Part shown: positions 6,221 through 13,850 of the stretch, one piece after another
How the letters are laid out: every line of letters begins with the position of its first letter
Position numbering within the stretch: the first letter of the stretch is position 1
Origin: Bacteroidales bacterium
GTDB taxonomy: Bacteria > Bacteroidota > Bacteroidia > Bacteroidales > JAOZVK01
Direction of reading: 5' to 3'
Assembly (NCBI GenBank): GCA_029938185.1
Contig: JAOZVK010000085.1
Coordinates: 1-14,228 of the forward strand
DNA: 14,228 nucleotides
Program-made: the position numbers and the translations under genes
The notes under the pieces: model-generated
What the model was told of the DNA's origin: nothing
The model's database searches: none
What the model saw: the letters and a program-made list of their open reading frames with translations, nothing else

Positions 6221-9022
6221 TCAATTTATAATCAACTGTATACTTTTAGTTTGTTTTGTATTTCGAATAACAATAAAATACATACCTTTGTTTAAATTAT
6301 TTACACTTATTTTTAGTTTATTCTTTGTTTCTTTGTTATAAAGTGTAGTAATTTTTTTTCCAGTAATACTATAAATCTCAACTATAGCATCTTTTTCTTT
6401 TAACAAATCACTTTCAACAGTAAAATAATCTTTAGCTGGATTTGGATAAATTTTTATATCATGGTTTGATAATTTATGATTATTTTTAATTTCTGATATT
6501 TCATCAGGTATTTTACCACTTTTATAAAACAAAATTTTTCCGTACCAAGGTTGTACATTTACACTTGTAGTAACTTCTTTTCCATCTATATCATTCCATA
6601 CCGAATTACCTAAGTTATATATTTTAATAGAATTAGAAGAATTTGTAAATAATTTTACACTATCTAATAATGTTCCTTTTGTGCCAACAACTTCTTCGAA
6701 TTTAACATTATCAAGCCAATAAATATTGGCATCATCTGAGTCTGTCATAAAATAAAGTTTACAATTATCGCTTGTTCTATCGGCATATATAAAAGTTTCA
6801 TATTCTTTTCTTTTGGTGTCAAAAGCGTAAAAACTTTCCAGTATATTTTGTTTTGTCCATTCACTTTCATTTAAATCATTAAATCTCAATTTAATATCTC
6901 CAAAATTATTAGCAATTACAGAAAAACTCAATCTATATAATTTGTCATTTTCTATAGAAATAGTGTTTGGCATAGCATTTATACTTTTGCTTGTATATAT
7001 AATTTTTAGGCTACCTCCATCCATTCCTGTTTTGCTTGCGTCCCATTGTTTATTATCAGACGATGATGGTTTCCAATTATCGACATCACTATCAAATGTA
7101 GAATTAAGTATCAGATTTTGTTTTACATTTGTAATGTTATATTTACTATATTGAACATGATTAGCTCTTGAATTTTGTCCATAATTTCTGCTTGAATAAT
7201 CATTTTGCCAATGAGCCAAATTATAATTACCACTAAATTTTATAATAGTTTCGTTTGAAGGATTAGCATAAAAATTATTTTTGAATGTTCCATGATTTAC
7301 ACTTGATTTTGTTTTTGTTAATGACAAGTTTAAATTATTTGCATTTAAAGAAATTATTTGATTATTTTCAATAATATTGTCTTTTGAAATTTTATCTCCA
7401 TTTTTATCTTGAATTACAATATTTGGGTCGTTATTGTAAACAATGTTGTTTTTTACTACAGTATTTCTAAAAGTATTGAGTCTAATTCCCATATCAGTAT
7501 TATTAAAAATAACATTATTTTCTATAACATTGTCTTTGAATGTATTATCAGAACCTATTCCCATTCCATATGCACTATGACTTGAACAAGGTAAAGTAGT
7601 AGAACCTCCGCAGCCGTTTGATTCATCGGTATTTCCTATGCTTCCTGAAATAATATTGTTTCTAATTTTATTCCCATTAGAACCAATGGCTATACCACCA
7701 CCGTCATTTATTACCAAGAGTGCATTTTTTATAATATTTTTTTCAATAATATGATTACCTTCGGCTTTTAGGTATATACCTGTCCAACCACAATTTTCAA
7801 TAGTATTATACCTTACTGTAAATGCTTTACCAAATACTCTCATTGCACTGCCATTGTACGATTTTACTGTATAGACACCATAACCGGGAAGCATAGAATT
7901 ATTTTTAATTATATTATTTTCTACTTTTGTATTTTTAATATCATAACCTGAAGTTGCACTTAATCCTATTGATGTATTGAATGAATTATTAATATTGTTG
8001 TTGTAAATATGTGCATTAGCACCACACCATAATGTAATAGCTCCACCATTATAATTAAAATTACAATTATAAACTTTCACTCCATCTGTTTTATTTATAT
8101 CAATTGCTTTGCCAAGATAATGCAAAAAATCAATATTTGATATTTCTGTGTTATGTTTTAAATATCCTGCCGACATTCCGCCTGGATAAACAGAACCTTC
8201 AATGAACAAATTGTTTGGATTTTGATTATTCTTTGGGTAATAATAAAGCTTTTTATTAGCTGAATCGTAATACCATTCTCCAGGGTAATCAAGTTCTTCC
8301 ATTTTGTTATCAAGATAAAAACCCCAACCTGCATTAGCTGTTATTCCATCGCTCAATGTAAAATTTCCGCTTGATGCTGTATAATTACTCACTTTTACAA
8401 GACTCATAGTCCAACTGTAATTTCTAACTCTAAGATTTGCTCCATTCCAGTATCCATTGGCTTTGAGGTTTTTATACTCATCACAATTAAACGATTTTCC
8501 GCCATTGCTTTTAGTTATTTTAGACCAATTTCGATGTTCCAATCTTGGCGATTCTACATTTGGATATCTGGCAAGAGTCATAATATCATCGTCTGCAAAT
8601 AAATAGTAAATCGGCATATCTTTACCATTTTTATCTTTCGGAATAATTGCTGATACATCTGCTTCCCATATTTTATCTTTGTTCGAGCCAAAAGCATTAT
8701 TATTTGTCTTTGTCCAATTTTCAATTTTTATGCTTCCTTTGAATTTTGGATTTTCACCAGTACCATAACTACCAATTTTTACTCCTACAGGTGTTTTATA
8801 CAATGAAAATTTTCCTCTAAATACATCTCCTTTTTTGAATAGAACCGATGAGTTATCTGGAAACTTTATAGCATTAATTTTATCTAATGTTTTCCATGCA
8901 GTTGATTCGCTTAATCCGTCTGCATTATCATCGCCACTATTAGCAACGTAATAAGTCTGTGCTTGTGTAGCAATTCCAAAAAATAAAGTGATAATTGTTA
9001 AAATTGTTTTTACTAAATCCAT
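6221..9022 (-). CDS. Secreted right-handed beta-helix protein with T9SS sorting domain
   Basis: This 933-residue protein begins with a signal peptide (1-22, ending ATQAQ). The segment YYVANSGDDNADGLSESTAW (24-43) is the usual opening of secreted parallel beta-helix proteins. A region with LARYPN (149-154) precedes the helix proper at about 290-560, which is made of Asn-rich rungs such as VENNIIKNNS and EKNIIKNALL. A carbohydrate-binding-like (CBM4/9-type) beta-sandwich lies at about 636-776, from NLILNSTFDSDVDNW to YWLDNVKFEE. The C-terminus (about 857-933) is a type A T9SS sorting domain: IKIYPNPAKDYFTV, then IYSITGKKI, then NKGMYFIVI. It is therefore expected to be exported through the outer membrane and attached or released. 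Such folds are common in polysaccharide lyases and hydrolases, but I see no catalytic signature I can assign, so the substrate is unknown. It is a single gene with no SusC/SusD pair nearby. Confidence 0.9.
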   Translation of the reverse strand: MDLVKTILTIITLFFGIATQAQTYYVANSGDDNADGLSESTAWKTLDKINAIKFPDNSSVLFKKGDVFRGKFSLYKTPVGVKIGSYGTGENPKFKGSIKIENWTKTNNNAFGSNKDKIWEADVSAIIPKDKNGKDMPIYYLFADDDIMTLARYPNVESPRLEHRNWSKITKSNGGKSFNCDEYKNLKANGYWNGANLRVRNYSWTMSLVKVSNYTASSGNFTLSDGITANAGWGFYLDNKMEELDYPGEWYYDSANKKLYYYPKNNQNPNNLFIEGSVYPGGMSAGYLKHNTEISNIDFLHYLGKAIDINKTDGVKVYNCNFNYNGGAITLWCGANAHIYNNNINNSFNTSIGLSATSGYDIKNTKVENNIIKNNSMLPGYGVYTVKSYNGSAMRVFGKAFTVRYNTIENCGWTGIYLKAEGNHIIEKNIIKNALLVINDGGGIAIGSNGNKIRNNIISGSIGNTDESNGCGGSTTLPCSSHSAYGMGIGSDNTFKDNVIENNVIFNNTDMGIRLNTFRNTVVKNNIVYNNDPNIVIQDKNGDKISKDNIIENNQIISLNANNLNLSLTKTKSSVNHGTFKNNFYANPSNETIIKFSGNYNLAHWQNDYSSRNYGQNSRANHVQYSKYNITNVKQNLILNSTFDSDVDNWKPSSSDNKQWDASKTGMDGGSLKIIYTSKSINAMPNTISIENDKLYRLSFSVIANNFGDIKLRFNDLNESEWTKQNILESFYAFDTKRKEYETFIYADRTSDNCKLYFMTDSDDANIYWLDNVKFEEVVGTKGTLLDSVKLFTNSSNSIKIYNLGNSVWNDIDGKEVTTSVNVQPWYGKILFYKSGKIPDEISEIKNNHKLSNHDIKIYPNPAKDYFTVESDLLKEKDAIVEIYSITGKKITTLYNKETKNKLKISVNNLNKGMYFIVIRNTKQTKSIQLIIN

Positions 9023-9059
9023 TTTTTTATGTTTTAAATTTATTCGTTACATTATACTG

Positions 9060-9067
9060 CAAATGTA
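9060..9067 (-). promoter_or_regulatory. Candidate promoter -7 box of the beta-helix gene
   Basis: On the minus strand this reads TACATTTG, an exact TAnnTTTG match, about 38 bp before the ATG at 9022. A TTGTTTG-containing stretch at 9080-9086 lies about where a -33 element would be, though the spacing (12-16 nt) is a little short. This is the best supported promoter box in the window. Confidence 0.5.
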
Positions 9068-9113
9068 CGACATTATTTACAAACAATGTTAAATACACTC
9101 GAAAAACTTCAAA

Positions 9114-9286
9114 CTGTGCAATCAAATGTCCGTAAGGACGACGACTATTGTTAAACCACGATGATAATCGTGGTATTAAAAGAACTTATGACATAAAGAC
9201 CCTCAAGACGAACAATTTTGCTCTATTCCCACAACTATCGTTGTGGATTTACAATAGTTCGTCCTATCGGACTTTTGATTGCACAG
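9114..9286. repeat. REPIN-like element: two inverted two-hairpin modules (copies B and C)
   Basis: The ends are inverted: CTGTGCAATCAAA at 9114-9126 and TTTGATTGCACAG at 9274-9286. Each module has an outer GTCC..GGAC hairpin and an inner 7-bp hairpin: CCACGAT-gata-ATCGTGG (9156-9173) in B and CCACAAC-tatc-GTTGTGG (9229-9246) in C. The inner stems differ at two base pairs, each changed on both sides, so pairing is kept. About 55 bp of unrelated sequence lies between the modules. No reading frame is present. The layout resembles REPINs mobilised by RAYT transposases, but no such enzyme is in the window. Confidence 0.7.
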
Positions 9287-9570
9287 GTGAAAAATTTTGT
9301 TTTTAATGGCCTATCTACGGCTTTAAAAGCAACAATTCGGGTGGTTTTGTAAACTAAACTGTAAACGTCTTATATTCAAACGTATAATAAATGTTGTAAA
9401 TAATTTAAACCCTTATTATCAATTAATTATAAAATTCATGAAATTTTTATATCTCTTATAATCAAATCTTTATAAACTCCGAAACTTCAGTTATTTAAGT
9501 TTTTTATTAATTCCTAAAATGTTTTTTTATTTTGTTAGTAAATTTTTTAGCTAAAATGGCATAAGTATTA

Positions 9571-9630
9571 ACACGGGGTGCAACACCCTATGAATAAATG
9601 CATTCATAAGCAAAAACGCCATGAAAGGGC
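9571..9630. repeat. GC-richer patch with three small hairpins
   Basis: The patch holds GGGTG-caa-CACCC (9576-9588), ATGAAT-aaatgc-ATTCAT (9590-9607), and GCC...GGGC around ATGAAA (9618-9630). It stands out from the surrounding AT-rich DNA. The last hairpin looks like a decayed GCCC-TGAAA-GGGC stem. It may be a fragment of another repeat family; this is uncertain. Confidence 0.4.
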
Positions 9631-9651
9631 AAAGCAATACAATAAATAAAA

Positions 9652-9680
9652 AAAAATTTAGAACAATAATATTATTGTAA
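9652..9680 (-). terminator. Candidate terminator of the small secreted-protein gene
   Basis: A perfect 16-bp palindrome, ACAATAATATTATTGT (9663-9678), is followed on the minus strand by a run of nine T. It lies about 75 bp past the stop codon at 9752. The stem is AT-rich, so termination would be weak to moderate. Confidence 0.4.
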
Positions 9681-9718
9681 ATTATTAATTTTTATAAGAC
9701 CAGAACCAGATGTAAACC

Positions 9719-9746
9719 AATTCGTAATTCATCATTCGTCATTTCC
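9719..9746. repeat. Short degenerate 7-bp tandem repeat
   Basis: Four consecutive 7-mers read AATTCGT, AATTCAT, CATTCGT and CATTTCC. They end 6 bp from the stop codon of the neighbouring gene. It is small and degenerate. Confidence 0.4.
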
Positions 9747-9751
9747 TAAGT

Positions 9752-10279
9752 TTATTGAATATCTTCTTCTTTTACAAACAAATATAATTCGTCATGTTTA
9801 AAATAACTATACAATGACATATAATATGGTTTGGGAAACCATTCCCATGAGCCTTTTCTTAGTATAAAACTTTTAAGACCAATCCAAGGTAGTGAGTATT
9901 TGTTATATGAATAGGAAACATCAATGTTTAATCCACCTACTCTATTTTGGTTTCTTCTTTTATACCCCCATTTTTTTTTCACTTCGCCAGCTCCAAACTT
10001 AATATCAAAATTATTGGTCTCAAGAACTATATTGTAAGATTTTACAATATGTCTACTCTCTTTGTAATTTACTAAATAGTATGAATAAGAAACACCAAAA
10101 TTTGCATTTCCTGATTTAAACAAACCAAATGTAAAATCAATACCATAAGTCAAACCCGCTCCAAAAGTATATCCTAATGTAAATTTTGGTGAAACAAAAA
10201 TATCAGGAATATAATTGGTTTGCGAAAATGATTTATAGCTGAAAAGGCTCAACAATATTATTAATATTATTTTTTTCAT
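9752..10279 (-). CDS. Small secreted protein of unknown function, possibly outer-membrane
   Basis: A protein of 175 residues. The N-terminus MKKIILIILLSLFSYKSFSQ is a clear signal peptide with cleavage probably after Ser19 or Gln20. The rest alternates polar and aromatic/glycine residues, for example FTLGYTFGAGLTYGIDFTFG and FGVSYSYYLVNY, as in short outer-membrane beta-barrel strands. The C-terminus KEEDIQ does not look like a barrel's last strand. I do not recognise the family. It is a lone gene, with repeats in both flanks and no exact promoter consensus in its 229-bp upstream gap. An outer-membrane or periplasmic location is inferred from composition only. Confidence 0.75.
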   Translation of the reverse strand: MKKIILIILLSLFSYKSFSQTNYIPDIFVSPKFTLGYTFGAGLTYGIDFTFGLFKSGNANFGVSYSYYLVNYKESRHIVKSYNIVLETNNFDIKFGAGEVKKKWGYKRRNQNRVGGLNIDVSYSYNKYSLPWIGLKSFILRKGSWEWFPKPYYMSLYSYFKHDELYLFVKEEDIQ

Positions 10280-10348
10280 GTATAAATTTGGTAGTCCTAA
10301 TTTGTACTGATTATTAATTTATAAATATGAACTTTAATTTTCATTAAC

Positions 10349-10501
10349 AAAGTTTGGGCTACCCGTTTAAGGTTGGACAAAAGTACACCGGTCTGACCGA
10401 TTTGCTCTTACATATAAATTATAACAAATTAATATTCAACACTCTCCAACTTTAAAAGGGTAGCCAAAGTTTGCCAAAATTCTATGACTTTGGCAAACTT
10501 T
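10349..10501. repeat. Inverted-repeat element with nested hairpin
   Basis: GGCTACCC...AAGGTTGGA at 10357-10377 is matched in inverted orientation by 10445-10465 (19 of 21 positions), about 67 bp apart. Next to the right arm is a perfect 13-bp hairpin, AAAGTTTGCCAAA (10466-10478) and TTTGGCAAACTTT (10489-10501), with a 10-nt loop, ending 7 bp from the lipoprotein stop codon. The hairpin may act as the lipoprotein gene's terminator, although no T-run follows it directly. The whole has the form of a small non-coding palindromic element. Confidence 0.6.
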
Positions 10502-10508
10502 AATAAAA

Positions 10509-11354
10509 TTACTTTGTTATAGTTCCTTTTTTATAAGAAAATTCAATATAATCATTATTTGTGTCATTCCCATCATCAACAATATTAGTTATTTTAATTA
10601 TAGCATACTCATTTGTGCCTCTAATCTTTGCTACAATAATTGCTCCATTTGAAACAGAAAAACTACTACTACTATTTGAACCTCCCGGAGAGCCATTATT
10701 GTATGCTGTTTCTGCCTGATTTACAGTAGCTGTATTAAAATCTAAACTAGTATTTACATAAAGTGTTGAATTTTTTGAATACCACTTATATGAAAATTTA
10801 CCCTGAGCAGCTGTTAAATTAAACATATCAACTTCGCTTGGAGATGCTTTTCCATTTTTGTCCTCATTTGATACTAAGTCCCATCCACTTGGATAGTCGC
10901 TTGATGGGTTATTAGCATTATATATTTTGCCTGAATTAGTAGATGTACCAAACTGAACATCATTTGAGCCAACAGTAAATGTTTTGGTTTCTTCGTTTGT
11001 TTCAACCTTATCTACAACTTTGAATGATATTGTTACATTATCACCTGATTTTAAACTAGAAGGTATAACATAATCATAAACAAAAGTAGTTGAGTAGTCA
11101 TCACTACTCGGAATTGTAGAATTGGATGTTCCAGAAGCACCTGTAGGATTTGCCGTTACAACTAATTCTTGTAGTTTTTCGTTTGAAGATACTTTTATTT
11201 GAAATTTTACTGTTGAGCCAACTTTATATGTTGCTCCTGATTCTATGCTTACTGAAATTGTAGGTTTTTCGTTAGTGTCTTCCACACAAGCCGAAAACAT
11301 AAAAAGTATGCTTGCTATAATTGTACTAACTAATAATAAACTTCGATTTTTCAT
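10509..11354 (-). CDS. Lipoprotein with N-terminal Ig-like domain
   Basis: This 281-residue protein has a lipoprotein signal peptide with lipobox FSAC; Cys23 would carry the lipid. The following VEDTNEK is acidic, resembling the export signal that sends Bacteroidota lipoproteins to the cell surface. Residues about 30-128 form an Ig-like/PKD-like sandwich (PTISVSIESGATYKVGSTVKF). The C-terminal part (about 133-278) has the pattern KIYNANN...GWDLV...EVDMFNL...FSYKWYSKNSTLYV, then VAKIRGTNEYAIIKITNI and DYIEFSYKK. This looks like a second beta domain seen in other Bacteroidota lipoproteins. I cannot name a function; surface binding or adhesion is possible. The gene stands alone, with a promoter box about 60 bp upstream and a hairpin just past its end. 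Confidence 0.85.
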   Translation of the reverse strand: MKNRSLLLVSTIIASILFMFSACVEDTNEKPTISVSIESGATYKVGSTVKFQIKVSSNEKLQELVVTANPTGASGTSNSTIPSSDDYSTTFVYDYVIPSSLKSGDNVTISFKVVDKVETNEETKTFTVGSNDVQFGTSTNSGKIYNANNPSSDYPSGWDLVSNEDKNGKASPSEVDMFNLTAAQGKFSYKWYSKNSTLYVNTSLDFNTATVNQAETAYNNGSPGGSNSSSSFSVSNGAIIVAKIRGTNEYAIIKITNIVDDGNDTNNDYIEFSYKKGTITK

Positions 11355-11413
11355 TATATAGGTTTTAAGTTATTAAATATATTAATTGTGTTTAGATTTG
11401 TTTAAAATAATAT

Positions 11414-11421
11414 CAAATATA
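11414..11421 (-). promoter_or_regulatory. Candidate promoter -7 box of the lipoprotein gene
   Basis: On the minus strand this reads TATATTTG, an exact TAnnTTTG match, about 60 bp before the ATG at 11354. The nearest upstream TTTG (11452-11455) is about 30 bp away, too far for a normal -33 element, so support is moderate. Confidence 0.4.
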
Positions 11422-11588
11422 GTTTAAAATTTGATTATTTGTGATTGTTTACAAAAAAATAATTATATTACTATTGAATTTCAATTAATTAATTTTGGTT
11501 TTTTATAGACTATTATAGACTTCTTATAATGCTAATACCTTAAAAATTTTATTAAGCTAATTTACTAATTAATAGTATACATATAATA

Positions 11589-11699
11589 TACTCTAAACTG
11601 TTATAATTTTAACATTAACAAACAGTTATCAATTATTAATCAAAGAATTGTACCATTGTATCATTGAATAATTGTACCACTTAAAGTATAGTAATAAAT
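11589..11699 (+). repeat. Direct repeat copy 1 with four octamer units
   Basis: It starts TACTCTAAAC, continues through a TTTTAACATTAACAAAC core and ends AAAGTATA...ATAAAT. It matches 11981-12172 closely outside the octamer part. Its octamer section (11643-11674) has four 8-bp units ending in ATTG, then a degenerate TACCACTT. AACTGTT and AACAGTT within it form a 7-bp stem. Confidence 0.8.
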
Positions 11700-11980
11700 A
11701 GTTAAAAAGCCTTAAAAACTTATTTATGCATGCTTTTACAAACCTATAACGTTTTTTTATTAATTACCAATATAAACTTGATTGAAAAAAATCAATGAGT
11801 CATAAATTTTCAAACTTTGTAAATTTAAAAATATTAAAATTAATAATTATTTTTATAATTAAGATTACATTTTTAATATAATTTCGTATATTTACGACAT
11901 TATAAAGTTTTCGACATATTTAATGTCAATTACACATTGATATATAATCAATTTTATTTCATAAATACTAAATAAACTGA

Positions 11981-12172
11981 TACTCTAAACGGTTATAGTT
12001 TTAACATTAACAAACTGTTATCAATTATTAATCAAAGTATTGTATCATTGTACCATTGAATCATTGAATAATTGAATCATTGAATAATTGAATCATTGAA
12101 TCATTGAATCATTGAATAATTGAATCATTGAATAATTGAATAATTGTACCATTTAAAGTATATCATAAATCA
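11981..12172 (+). repeat. Direct repeat copy 2 with expanded octamer array
   Basis: The same frame as copy 1, but the octamer part is expanded to 14 units ending in ATTG (12035-12146), mostly AATCATTG or AATAATTG, then TACCATTT. Both copies share the flanks on each side of the array. The 7-bp stem of copy 1 is imperfect here. It ends about 115 bp before the TPR start codon. Confidence 0.85.
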
Positions 12173-12285
12173 GTAATATTAAATAATTCTGTATAAAATA
12201 TATACTATTTAGTAGCAGTCTTTAGTTACAGTAATTGAGATAAGTTTATATTTTGCAAAATGCTTAGAAATTGTCAAAAAATAAA

Positions 12286-13668
12286 ATGGAAAATAAATCA
12301 AATAAAAACGAAAATTTATTAGTCGACAGATATAAAGAAATGCTGGAAAAAAAAGTTCAGTATTATTTTGATGTTGAAGAATTTGAAGAAATAATTGATT
12401 CTTTTCTCTCTATAAATCTATTATATGATGCATACAATGTTGTACAATTAGCAATTAAACAACACCCTAAGTCTGTAGAAATACAGCTTCGTAAAGCTCA
12501 TATAATGATAGAGGAAGGACGTACTATAGAATCGTTAAGACTATTAACAAAACTACAAAAAATAAGTTCGTCAGATTTAATAATATATTTGTTAAAAGGT
12601 GCTGTATATATATCAATGGGAGATATTGAAAATGCAGAACAAGAAATTACAGATATGTTTAAAATTACTGATGAAGATGAAATAGCTTATTATGCTTATA
12701 ACATTGGAATTGCATATCAAAAATTTAGTTATTATGATTTAGCTTTAAAATATTTAAACAAATCATTGAAAGCCGAAGAAGATAAATGGGTCTTTTTTGA
12801 TTTAGCTAATTGTTATAATAAGTTAAAAAAATATGATTTAAGCACAAAGTATTATAATAAATACTTAGATGAAGAACCATATGATGAAAAAACATGGTAC
12901 ACATTAGGTTTAATTTATTATAAAAATAAAAAATATGATGAAGCAGTAGATTCATTTGATTTTTCATTAGCAATTGATGATAAATTTATAAATGCCCTTT
13001 TTTATAAAGGTCTAACATATATAAAATCTAAAGAATTCGATAAAGCAATTGTTGTTTTTAAGGACTATTTATTACTAGATGAAAATTCGGAGGAAGCCCA
13101 TTATTACATAGGGAAATCTTACTATATACTTAATAATCACCCTATAGCATATAAACATTTTAGCAAAGCTTTAGAACTTGATTTTATGCATGCTGACTCT
13201 TGGTATGGAAAATCTATAATATTATTATCTGAAAAAAAATACTCGGAAGCACTACACTCTGTTATGCAAGCATTAAAAGTAGAATCTGAAAATGGTGCTT
13301 TTTGGAATATAGCTGGAATAATTTATACTAAAATGAAAAAATTTAACGAAGCCGAGCGCGCTTTGAAAAAAGCAATATTTTATAATGATAAAATTTCAAA
13401 ATATTGGATTAGCTATGCCAGTTTGAAACAAGAACAACGTTTGTACACCAAACAAATAATGATACTTAAAGAAGCATATAACATGATTCCTGATAGTGCT
13501 GAAATTAATTATAACTTGGCTGCTATTTTATTAGTACACAAAAAAGAAAAAAAAGCTATTTTTCATTTAGAAAAAGCATTAAATATAAATAATAATAAAA
13601 AACATATATTTAATAAACTATATACAAATAGTAACAATAAAGTATCCGAGCTTTTATTAAAATATTAA
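12286..13668 (+). CDS. Tetratricopeptide-repeat (TPR) protein
   Basis: I prefer the ATG at 12286 (460 residues, MENKSNKNENLLVDRYKEML) over the in-frame TTG at 12271, which adds five residues. No signal peptide or membrane helix is visible, so it is probably cytoplasmic. After a charged N-terminal segment (YFDVEEFEEIIDSFLSI), roughly 11-12 TPR helix pairs run almost to the C-terminus. Examples are AYYAYNIGIAYQKFSYYDLALKYLNKSL, TWYTLGLIYYKNKKYDEAVDSF and SWYGKSIILLSEKKYSEALHSV, with the usual W/Y, G, A pattern. TPR arrays bind other proteins; the partner cannot be deduced. It is the only plus-strand gene here and stands alone downstream of the octamer array. The C-terminal repeat is Lys/Asn-rich and degenerate. 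Confidence 0.88.
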   Translation: MENKSNKNENLLVDRYKEMLEKKVQYYFDVEEFEEIIDSFLSINLLYDAYNVVQLAIKQHPKSVEIQLRKAHIMIEEGRTIESLRLLTKLQKISSSDLIIYLLKGAVYISMGDIENAEQEITDMFKITDEDEIAYYAYNIGIAYQKFSYYDLALKYLNKSLKAEEDKWVFFDLANCYNKLKKYDLSTKYYNKYLDEEPYDEKTWYTLGLIYYKNKKYDEAVDSFDFSLAIDDKFINALFYKGLTYIKSKEFDKAIVVFKDYLLLDENSEEAHYYIGKSYYILNNHPIAYKHFSKALELDFMHADSWYGKSIILLSEKKYSEALHSVMQALKVESENGAFWNIAGIIYTKMKKFNEAERALKKAIFYNDKISKYWISYASLKQEQRLYTKQIMILKEAYNMIPDSAEINYNLAAILLVHKKEKKAIFHLEKALNINNNKKHIFNKLYTNSNNKVSELLLKY

Positions 13669-13674
13669 ATAAGG

Positions 13675-13704
13675 TCTTCGACCTACTTAATGTGGCTTAC
13701 GCAT
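13675..13704. repeat. 30-nt dispersed repeat, copy 2
   Basis: This matches 3981-4010 at 27 of 30 positions in the same orientation and starts 6 bp after the TPR stop codon. With its left flank it forms the tight hairpin AGGTC-ttc-GACCT (13672-13684); copy 1 has one mismatched pair in the same stem. It could contribute to transcript ending but lacks a T-run. Confidence 0.75.
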
Positions 13705-13798
13705 TCTATTAATATTCTAATAACATGTAATTTAACAAAAAATAAATATTGAAAAACTTTTGTAAAACTACTTATAGTTGTAAATACACTTAGAATAC

Positions 13799-13833
13799 TA
13801 CAAAGCCAACATACAACATATGTTGGCTTTGTA
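13799..13833. terminator. Perfect 15-bp hairpin, possible bidirectional terminator
   Basis: TACAAAGCCAACATA (13799-13813) pairs fully with 13819-13833 around the 5-nt loop CAACA. The stem has a GC-containing centre (GCCAAC/GTTGGC) with A and T tracts at its base. It is 130 bp past the TPR stop. No long T-run follows on either strand, so it could instead be a structured repeat or a protein-binding site. Confidence 0.5.
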
Positions 13834-13850
13834 AATTCATACAAGTTGTT

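Larger units (their letters stand above)
9023..9751. other. 729-bp intergenic region rich in structured repeats
   Basis: I see no plausible gene here. The region holds, from left to right, the candidate promoter of the beta-helix gene and a REPIN-like pair of inverted modules (9114-9286). After these come a featureless AT-rich part, a GC-richer patch of small hairpins (9571-9630), a terminator-like palindrome (9652-9680) and a short 7-bp tandem repeat (9719-9746). It may be a landing zone for small mobile repeats. Confidence 0.6.
11355..12285. other. 0.9-kb intergenic region between divergent genes
   Basis: No credible gene lies between the minus-strand lipoprotein gene and the plus-strand TPR gene. 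The region must hold both promoters. It contains two copies of a roughly 110-bp direct repeat, the second with a long 8-bp tandem array. The rest is AT-rich with short hairpins: TCGTA-tatt-TACGA near 11884 and GACAT-attta-ATGTC near 11914. Confidence 0.65.

Noticed and set aside
6942..7154. Plus-strand 70-codon frame inside the beta-helix gene
   Set aside because: It is antisense to the CBM-like domain, which is clearly coding on the minus strand; the hydrophobic look is a by-product of the opposite strand.
9291..9570. A decayed gene in the gap after the REPIN-like element
   Set aside because: Stops are frequent in all frames and I could not recognise any protein fragment.
12035..12146. Octamer array as a CRISPR array
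   Set aside because: The units are 8 bp and contiguous, with no spacers between repeats, and there are no cas genes.
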